Shown here: positions 1 to 7,312 of the stretch, piece after piece
Layout: every line of letters starts with the position of its first letter
Numbering within the stretch: the first letter of the stretch is position 1
Assembly: GCA_943704525.1 (NCBI GenBank)
Contig: CALSCQ010002552.1
Span: forward strand, 1-12,442
Origin: Pigoraptor vietnamica
Lineage: Eukaryota > Opisthokonta > Filasterea
DNA: 12,442 nt
Direction: 5' to 3'
Translations under genes and position numbers: made by a program
The notes under the pieces: generated by a model
What the model was told of the DNA's origin: nothing
Database searches by the model: none
Seen by the model: only the letters and a program-made list of their open reading frames with translations

Positions 1-47
1 CCCCCCCCCCCCCCCCACTTACCCGAACCCTGTGTTGCTCGTCTTAG
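1..47 (+). other. 3' end of a pyruvate kinase intron with a C16 tract
   Basis: Positions 1-16 are all C, followed by a pyrimidine-rich stretch ending in CTTAG at 43-47. The coding frame of pyruvate kinase opens directly after this. The C run probably serves as, or has expanded within, the polypyrimidine region upstream of the acceptor. Confidence 0.75.
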
Positions 48-1320
48 GCCAACAACGCCGGCATTCCTGTCATTGTGGCCACGCAAATGCTCGAGTCGAT
101 GGTCACCAATCCAAGGCCGACGCGCGCGGAGATATCGGACGTGTGCAACGCGATCTTTGATGGGGTGCGCAACACTGCGAATCTTTTGTGTGTGCAGGCG
201 TGCTAGACTAAGCAACTTGGGCTGGGGAATGCGCGCTCGCGGAAAGGCTTGGCTGTGTACGCGTGTTGTTCTGCGATCAGTCGCTTTGACTCAACGAACA
301 GCGAGACATTGGTTCGCACATGTGGCTCAAATGAGGATGCAATTTCGTGCGCAGGCGGACGCGTGCATGCTGTCGGCGGAGACGGCGGTGGGCACTTACC
401 CCGTCGAGGCCGTCTCTGTGATGGCGCGAGTGGCAGAGGTGCGTTCATGCGTGCTTGTGTCGTGCTATTTATCGAGTGCGTGTGGCGCTTAATGCTACTG
501 TAATGATATGCCAATTTCCCCTCGCTGACCAATGCGAGTGCGTTCTTCGCAGACGGCGGCGAACAACATCGACGTGGACGCGAGCATTGTGTCTCAGCAG
601 AACGGGCGCAGTGGTCCCTCTGAGACTTATTGGGCGAACTGCAAAACGACCGAGTGCGCTGTCGGCCACGCCGCCACCCTTCTTGCGCGCGAACTGCCGG
701 CGAAGGTATGCTGACGTCCTGCATGTAAGACATCTCGCTTGTCGCGACAGCGCCCACCCTTCTTTCGCGGTGCCACACTAAGGTCACATGCGCATCTTCG
801 GCCATTTCAGGCGATTGTCACGTTCACTCGGAGTGGACGCACGGCGCGCCTTATCGCACGCCATCGCCCGCAAGTGCCAATCATTGCCCTCACGAGCTCG
901 GAAGAGGTACGTCGTGCGCTTCATGCTTTACAGCGTCCGCGCGTGTGTTGGTGACCTCTTCAGACGCATCTGCCTGCACTGTATCGAAGTGTGTCGGCTT
1001 TGCGCAGCCCATCTGCGGCAAGTGGCGTTGCTGACACTTGACCCCTTGCGCAGGTGTGCCGGCAATTGAATCTCTCACGCGATGTGTTCTCGTTTGTTGT
1101 GCCGCACTGCAAGACGGTCGCCATGCTCTCGGACGTGGCGGAGGATGTCGTGCTCGGCGAGAAGATTGCCGCACCGGGCGAGCATGTCGTGGTCACGGCC
1201 AGTCACCCGCTCACAGAGAGCATGTCCCCCACAAACTTTCTCAAGTTGCTCTGCCTCGGCAGCGGCCGCGCGGTCGACGGTGCCCCCAAGTTTGTCCTGC
1301 CCACTCGACCGGCAGAGTAG
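48..1320 (+). CDS. Pyruvate kinase, C-terminal half (5' partial, five exons visible)
   Basis: Glycolytic enzyme that converts phosphoenolpyruvate and ADP to pyruvate and ATP in the cytosol. Visible exons are 48-164, 355-438, 553-705, 811-906 and 1054-1320 (TAG stop), giving 238 residues, about half a normal pyruvate kinase. The start lies before the window. The first exon carries the hallmark [12 protein letters not shown] and NPRPTRAE. Across the next junction it continues as [22 protein letters not shown], the normal GADxxMLSGETAxGxYPxEAV block with Gly replaced by Ala. Exon 4 has [20 protein letters not shown], typical of the C-terminal domain. The overall style ([20 protein letters not shown]) resembles bacterial-type kinases more than animal ones, which is my impression and not a tree. 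All five introns touching these exons sit in phase 0 and have GT-AG ends (donors GTGCGC, GTGCGT, GTATGC, GTACGT). Family call is very secure. Confidence 0.95.
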
Positions 1321-1387
1321 TGCTGCTGTTCGGTGATTAAAAACGAGCGCATGGTGCCACTGTATGGTGCTGAATGCCCGAAGACAC

Positions 1388-1466
<79 letters not shown>

Positions 1467-1834
1467 TGTGTGTGTGTGTGGTGGGGGGACGCAGTCACAG
1501 TGCCGCCATCTCACTAAGCCGGCTTAACAGCAGACATGCTTCTATTCCACGCAATGTGACACGACGCACGCGCACGCGACGGGCTCCAACGCACAAAGCA
1601 CGGGCAGCTGGCGCTGACACGCGCAAAAGAGAGAACGGGCGGCAACACCGACGCAACCGAACGCCTCGCGTGATAAGAGATAGGCAACAAAGGGACGCAA
1701 GACGAGATAGCAACACAACGCATGCGCAAGGCAGGATGGCGGTCGTGTCCTCCGCACTGGAACCAAGGCCACACTCGCCCTTCGCAGTCGACGGCGGACA
1801 GCGCACGTGGGCGCAGCAGAGACACAGGCAACCC
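1321..1834. other. Gap between convergent genes, no gene seen
   Basis: About 510 bp between the pyruvate kinase stop (plus strand) and the Rap-GAP stop (minus strand), so both 3' UTRs and terminator or poly(A) signals should lie here. I see GATTAAAA just after the kinase stop but no repeated poly(A) motif that I would rely on. The first part is the GT microsatellite. The rest, about 1490-1834, is open in several frames but shows no protein-like composition or recognisable motif. Confidence 0.7.
1389..1481. repeat. (GT)n microsatellite, slightly interrupted
   Basis: About 93 bp of almost pure GT dinucleotide, with one A substitution near 1427 and small interruptions near 1457 and 1465. It ends in a GTGGTGGGGGG stretch. 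Its position between two converging genes fits a non-coding repeat. It produces spurious Cys-Val or His-Thr open frames. Confidence 0.97.
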
Positions 1835-3051
1835 TCACGAGTGCAAGTGGTCCGCCACGAGCTGCTTGAGGAGGCCCTCGCGAATTCGCCCGATGCGCTC
1901 GTGGAAGCCGGGTGCCTTGTAGCTCGCGTTCTCCCCGTTGATCACTGCGCGGAACGAGTTCACGTGTCAAACATCTACACGCATCACACATGCATACAGA
2001 GGTAGCAGTACGTGTGCGCACGTGCATTAAGAAAACAAAACGGCTCCGAGTAGACTCGCACAAAACACTGACGAGAGCAACCCACGCTTCGATAGGATAA
2101 AGTCGATAATCTCGGAAGACCGCGGAACAATGCACGGGTTGGGCACCGCGGGCCCAAACGGCGGGACGCCATCGCGCACGCTAAACTCGAGCCTGTAGGT
2201 ACGTGAAACAAGAATCAGGACAGAAGCCCAATATGAAGAGCGAACGAATGTGTATCTGGCGTGGACCCAAACGTGCAAAGGCAAAAGAACCAATCGAAAA
2301 AAACGCGGATCAAGGGACAAACGGACCGCCAGGCGCCACTTTACGCTGAAACCAACCTGTACTTGTCGGAGCCTTCGGGAGATACCACGAGAATGACGTC
2401 TGTGCAGTTCGCCGGGCGAGTCAAGGGGCATGGAACCGCTGAGATGATCACAAATGAAGCAATGTCGCGTGCGCAACTGTGAGTTGGAGTGCGGACGTGT
2501 CAGGTGATGGTGCGGGTGTAGAGTAGCAGGCGATTGATGGCGGGATACGGGTTTGTTGAGACTTGACCGTGTCCGGACGGTACGGCGTGTTTCCCTCCTT
2601 GAACACAATGAGGATGATGTCGTTGCCGAGGTGCCGCTTGCGCTCAATCTGAGTGCACAGCGACGGAGAGTGTCAGCATCGGATAAGACAGGAGGGTGGG
2701 AGGTGGCAGCGATTGTCACTGCTGCGGCCGTGAAGAGACTGCGGTACCTGTTGTGTGTCGGCCTCTCGCAGCGGGAGCATGGTCGACACGTGATACATGA
2801 CCTCATAGTCACGCCACTTCTTGTATACCGACTCGGTGCCCGTCGTGTTCGCTGCAAACGAAGGGGTTTTAGACAACGCGCACGGATTACTGCATCGCGA
2901 GCGACACGTCACACGGCTGCCACGCACACAGTGATGCCCACTTTTCACATCCAGCGCCCCTCGGAAGCCCGCAAACCCTTGCAAGGTGACGCGGTCGCCG
3001 ATGATGGAGAGAAACTGCTCAAAGTCCTTCGACGCATCCGCTGAAGCGCAA

Positions 3052-3083
<32 letters not shown>

Positions 3084-3873
3084 GGGGAAGATGAGCACTG
3101 GGCGACCAGAGGCCAATACCCACGGTCGCGCGTCAAAGACCCACTGTTTCCGAACATCTGCTCCTCGTTCGTCTGCCCGTCCTTCGCGTAAAGGACCGCA
3201 AACTTGTACGTCGTGATCACCTGTCACTCACAAGCGGAGTGTGCGTGAGACACACAGTAAGACTCCGCACAACTACTAGGCACCACTGACGCCGAGGTGA
3301 CGCACGGGGGCCAACGCCACGCACCTGCTTCTCGTCAATGCCGCGTACCGCCGCAAACGCGCCCGCGTCGCGCACTTCGCGGAGCGGTGGCAAGGGGTCC
3401 TTCGGGAAGAGCGCCGACACGACCGCATTGCGATCGCGCCCGAGGCCAAACAGGCGCCGGTACCACGGATAGGGGATGGCGTCGGCTTGGACGCTCGCCA
3501 TTTTAAAGCCCTACGTGGTGTCCCAAAACACGCATAAGGCGCCGCAGTAGGGCACGGTACTTGTGCAAGCCATGCACGCATGCACAGCAGTACAAAGAAT
3601 TCGCCTCCCCACCTGGGTACTTCGGTACAGCCCGTGGAAAGTCGTGCCGTCGAGCACAGTGGAAACAGCCACGGGCCCTGACGCCGACCCCGTGCCGAGC
3701 AGCAGCGCATGCTCCGCCCCAACGCGCGGTTCGCCAAAGTACTTCTTCGTGAACTGGAGGTGCCCCTCGGACTCCTGCACCGTGCCGGGAGGGTCTGCGG
3801 CAGCCGCCGACACTGAGGGCGACTGTTCAATGCGGTAGCCGTTGAGCGGCGCGACGAGCACGGCCTGGGCCAT
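1835..3873 (-). CDS. Rap1GAP-like Rap/Ran-GAP domain protein (9 exons, 361 aa)
   Basis: GTPase-activating protein expected to switch off a Rap-type small GTPase in the cytosol or at membranes. Exons in gene order are 3873-3613, 3510-3325, 3220-3145, 3040-2942, 2851-2748, 2648-2549, 2399-2357, 2192-2086 and 1944-1835 (TGA). All introns are GT-AG, and joining them gives 361 aa without a stop. The N-terminal half contains NGYRIEQ and HLQFTKKYFGEPRVGAEHAL, like the region before the catalytic domain in Rap1GAP. Catalytic core: YKFAVLYAKDGQTNEEQMF, FAGFRGALDV, TGTESVY, then RKRHLGND at residues 245-252. Asn251 aligns with the catalytic 'Asn thumb' (Asn290 of human Rap1GAP) and His248 with His287. 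VPPFGPAVPNP and FILSKLINGENASYKA close the domain. The protein ends right after it, so there is no GoLoco or PDZ extension. ATG 3873 was chosen because it opens the Rap1GAP-like N-terminus; a further 5' exon cannot be excluded. Confidence 0.93.
3053..3087. repeat. (GT)7 followed by G21 inside a Rap-GAP intron
   Basis: On the plus strand seven GT units run into 21 consecutive G. On the transcribed sense of the Rap-GAP gene this is C21(AC)7, lying about 12 nt upstream of the TTCAG acceptor of exon 4. It therefore occupies the place of the polypyrimidine tract. Confidence 0.95.
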
Positions 3874-4326
3874 GTCGCGGACGCGGGGTCGTTGCCCCTT
3901 CCGCCAAACTCGCTTCCTATGTGGTGCTGGGCGGGCACGCGTCGACCGAACGATGCAGCAACGAATACACAAACTAATGCTCAAGGAAACAGGAGAAGGA
4001 CGAGGGTTTGACAAGAGTGGCTTTGCAGTCGTCACACAGAGGCGTGCGATGGAAGGAGTGAAGGAGCAACATTCGCGCCTTCAGTGGAGTGTTGTGCCCC
4101 GTGCGTGTGCTTGTGTGTGTTGCCAAGAATAGAAATCGCGGAAAAGCAGCCCGGATTTCCTAGATTTATCCCAGATGCCCAGACTTGTTCCCAGATGGGT
4201 CACAGCTGATCCACACTCTTCTCTGTGCATGGCCGTTTTTCAGAGGAGACCCTTTTCTGAGACCCAAAACTTATCGATCACGCTTACGAAATAGGACCTG
4301 ACGTCCTCTTCCGCACGCTGGGGATC
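3874..4326. promoter_or_regulatory. Divergent promoter region between Rap-GAP and SSU72
   Basis: The 453 bp gap separates two genes transcribed away from each other, so it should carry both promoters. No TATA box is obvious. The motif CCCAGATG occurs twice, at 4170-4177 and 4190-4197, with a partial copy (CCCAGAC) between them. A TGACGTCC element, CRE-like, lies at 4299-4306, within the inverted repeat AGGAC/GTCCT and about 20 bp before the SSU72 ATG. Function is inferred from position only. Confidence 0.45.
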
Positions 4327-5335
4327 ATGGCAGGCATACGCAAGTGCCGCTTTGCGGTCGTGTGCTCCAGTAACCAAAATAGAAGCATGGAGGCGCACCT
4401 GGAACTGAGGTGGGTCTACATGCGTGGCCAGCAATTGCAAGGCAACAACCGGACGTGCAGCAGTGCCTTTCCCTTATCTCCACTCGCTGTGTGCATGGCT
4501 TTAGCAAGCGCGGATTTCGCGTGCGTTCGTTTGGGACGGGCACCACAGTGCGTTTGCCGGGCCCTTCCATCGACCAGCCCAATGTGTACCCCTTCACGAC
4601 GTCGTACCGCGAAATATATGACGACCTCATTACGAAAGATGCGCAACTCTACGCGCAAAATGGGCTGTTGGATGTGAGTTCGCTTATTAGATTGCAGCAC
4701 GAGCGGTGTTCCGGTTTCGTTGAACTTATGCGCTGCCTTTTCCGTCAGATGCTCCGAAGAAACATAGGGATAAAACAAACTCCGGAGCGATTCCAACAGT
4801 GCGACGACGAGTTTGATGTGGTGATTACGGTGGAGGAGCGCGTTTTTGATCAGGTGGGCTCGTGACAAAGTATGCTGTACATCGGACAGTGCATTTAGTG
4901 CGGCCCACTTATACTTTGCGGCCCCAAGGTTCTTGAGTGTATGGAGGCCCGACCGCGGCGAACTGGGCGGCCGGTGCATATTCTCAATCTCGATGTCAAG
5001 GTGAGTCAATTGTAAACCATTGCAATTGAGGCGGGAAAGTCTCTTGGACCCCTTCCACCCAACGTATACACACGCACGCATCCACTTACTCACTCACTCA
5101 CTCCACGCACTCACCCATCCCCCCTTTCTTTATCCATCTCTCTGTTTTTCATCCCTGCTCCTCGCGCGCACTGCAGGATAACCACGAAGAGGCGGCCGTT
5201 GCAGCGCGCCTTATTGCGGAGCTTGCCGAGTCGATTGAGAGCGCAGAGGACCTGGAGGATGCAATCGAGGACATTGCAGCGGACTTCCACTCGAAATACG
5301 GGAGGGAGCTCCTCCACTCTGTCGCTTTCTATTAA
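4327..5335 (+). CDS. SSU72: SSU72 RNA polymerase II CTD phosphatase (5 exons, 195 aa)
   Basis: Protein phosphatase that removes phosphate from Ser5 (and Ser7) of the Pol II C-terminal repeat and works with the cleavage/polyadenylation machinery in the nucleus. Exons are 4327-4409, 4505-4673, 4749-4853, 4929-5000 and 5177-5335 (TAA). The spliced product is 195 aa; human SSU72 is 194. The active-site loop CX5R is C13-SSNQN-R19-S, followed by MEAHLELSKRGFRVRSFGTG, in which the first intron splits a Ser codon. Other family blocks are LPGPSIDQPNVY, TPERFQQC, VEERVFDQ, RPVHILNLDVK and DNHEEA. Asp144 aligns with the general-acid Asp (143 in human). The C-terminus HSVAFY matches the family's HTVCFY. 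The ATG gives the expected short N-terminus before CX5R. All catalytic residues are present, so it should be active. Confidence 0.97.
5088..5125. repeat. ACTC-rich tandem repeat in SSU72 intron 4
   Basis: Four consecutive ACTC units, then degenerate copies (CACGCACTCACCC), within the 176-bp intron between exons 4 and 5 of SSU72. A pyrimidine-rich stretch and the CTGCAG acceptor follow. It is simple-sequence expansion with no coding content. Confidence 0.85.
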
Positions 5336-5505
5336 AGCCCCTTCGGCCCTTTGTGGCGGCATCAAATAGGAAACTCTGAAACGTGCTGTAGTTGGGACCT
5401 GCGTGACGTCATCAACTCGAACCTCGGAGGCAGTTTTTCAGAATTGACGGATTTCACTATGGTAGTGACGGATTGTGGATGTTGGTACCGTATTCACTGC
5501 GCACC

Positions 5506-7013
5506 ATGGCTCTTTTTGGCGCCTTCTCGCGCGCACACGTCCCCCTCGAAGAGCTCGTGGAATTCCTTGACCCATCACCACGTCGCAGTGAGGAACGGCT
5601 GCGCGACAGCAGTGGCTGTGGTACAAGTATAGGCTCGGCACAAGTGCGACCATACACCTGGTCCACGTCCGTCGCAACACTCGACGGCATCATATCCTTC
5701 GCCGAGTCAGACGCATCGGGGTCGAAGTGAGTGTTGCGCACTCTCTGTCGTATCGGTGTCGGGCGTCTTTTTGAACTCAGCCGGTCCGGCAGAGAAGTCG
5801 CGCTTGGCCACGAAGCGCTGGGAGGAAGTCTCGCGGACTTTCGCGTGCTTAATGCGTCGTGGATGTTTGCGGATGCGGTGCTTGTGACTGCGGAGAATGT
5901 GCGGCGCGAGCCCTCGGTGGTTTGCTATGCAAGGTGCGGCTCGTTTTGCCATTGCAATTATTCGCGATGCGCATCTTCTTGACACTTCATCGCGCTACGC
6001 TGGCACACGTCATTGTCTCTGCTGGCGGTCTGGCAGGTTTCCAGACCTTGAAGAGTATCGCATCAGCGCCCTGCGGAAGCCGCGTCGCCCGCTACAGGTT
6101 GTTCTGACCGCGACCACCGATGTCGACGTGACGCACCCCATCTTCTCGTCAAACGAAGCGCCTGGCTGTGTGGTGTACACGACGGAGAGAGGCCATGGTG
6201 TGCTGGCGCGCCGTTTCGAGGACGCCGGGTATGCAGTGTGTCGGTCTTTTGACTGGGCCGCAACCGCGTGTGTTGGCGTGGCCGATGGGGTCGCGGCACC
6301 GGTGGCACAGGAAGACGCGCCCTACGACGCGTTTTACTCGCACGGGCAGGGCTCGAAATCGCCTGCGGTGACGAAGCGCAGGAGTGTGGCCTTAGTGGCG
6401 TCGCCGCCCCTTCCGGGCTGTGGAGATGACGACCGTGTGGATCTTGCCTTTGTGCTTGGGGACTTGTCCACGACATTTGGCATAGAGGTAAGCGTGCATC
6501 TCTTCCAGTGTGTTCATTCGACTGTCCTTTTGTTTCATGTTTCTGCGTCTACCTGGGTGTGTACGTGTGTGCCTCGGGAGTGACGACGGTCCTCTATTCC
6601 CAGTTCCTGGACGTCAGTGGCGGCGGTCGGCTCATTGCAAGTCTGCTGAGTGCGCGCCTTCTCGACGAGATGCGCGTCACCGTAAGCGGCCAGCTTGCAG
6701 GACCTCTGTCGACTTCCGGATTCGGTACGTGTCACCTGTGGCTGTTTACTGACCTTGTGCGGTCCGCTGTGGGCCTGAGTACATCCCGGCGTACGCGTCC
6801 CCAGCCGGTGCCCTCACACGGCCCATGCGGCCTGCAGTCCGACCAACACTGTTCTCGCCTGCCGACGCCGTCACCTTCGACAACAACCCACAATTGACGT
6901 ACGAAGCCGTACGGTGCTCACCCGAGCGACGGCATCTGTTTGTGCGTGCCCGTGTCACCACTAGGGAGCCTAAAGTCGGCAAGGACGGCTGTGTCGTGCC
7001 CCTTGCACACTAA
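5506..7013 (+). CDS. RibD C-terminal / pyrimidine reductase-like protein (5 exons, ~373 aa)
   Basis: Member of the RibD_C (dihydrofolate-reductase-like fold) family, whose best-known members reduce the riboflavin intermediate diamino-ribosylamino-pyrimidine phosphate with NADPH. Exons are 5506-5726, 5781-5933, 6037-6487, 6604-6724 and 6838-7013 (TAA). Seen: RPYTWSTSVATLDGIISF near residue 50 (family RPxVxLxxAxSLDGxI), then DFRVLNASWMFADAVLVTAENVRRE (family LRAxxDAVLVGxxTVRxE; the usual G-x-x-T is changed). RPLQVVLTA and FLDVSGGGRLIASLL follow, the latter being the Gly-rich cofactor loop, then LLDEMRVTVSGQLAG and HLFVRARV near the end. There is no N-terminal deaminase domain. About 60 residues of acidic and basic low-conservation sequence lie before VDLAFVL. 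ATG 5506 has a good CACCATGG context; an in-frame ATG at 5479 is an alternative. The last acceptor could instead be after 6804. The exact substrate is unknown. Confidence 0.82.
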
Positions 7014-7312
7014 ATCTATTTTCTCCCTTCACCTTCCTCTTTTGGACCTCTTCTCGTCCACTGGCGCAATCCGATTGGCTGGCCCACCGGGCATTCAGGC
7101 GCCTTGTGGCCGACTCTCGTCTCGCAGCAATTCTCGTCGCGCGTGTGCTCTCGCCGAGACGCAAGGATTCGCTACGAAATAATTCGCCGCGATGGCCGTC
7201 TGTCCTCTCCCGTCCAATTCGGGTGCATGTGCGAAGGCGTGCCACTCGCAGCAGTACTTGAGCGCCACACTCCCGGCTGCCGCCAGCGGTGTGGTAGCAC
7301 GTCGCGCCTTCG
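7014..7312. promoter_or_regulatory. Intergenic region upstream of the glycosyltransferase gene
   Basis: About 300 bp between the reductase stop and the glycosyltransferase ATG. A pyrimidine-rich stretch follows the stop. ATTGG (inverted CCAAT) occurs at about 7073-7077 within CCGATTGGCTGG, roughly 235 bp before the ATG, and could be a CCAAT-type element. Open frames here have no protein-like features. Confidence 0.35.

Noticed and set aside
1364-2005. 213-aa plus-strand frame with a Cys-Val run
   Set aside because: The frame is a translation of the GT microsatellite followed by low-information sequence, and it overlaps the last Rap-GAP exon on the other strand.
2027-2857. 276-aa minus-strand frame read as one continuous gene
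   Set aside because: It runs through several Rap-GAP introns. Only its C-terminal part, in the frame of YRLEFSVRDG and FILSK, is coding; the rest is intron or the wrong frame.
5336-7013. SSU72 and the reductase as a co-transcribed operon
   Set aside because: They are on the same strand with a gap of about 170 bp, but each has its own introns and start context, and no functional link is evident. This is simply compact tandem arrangement.
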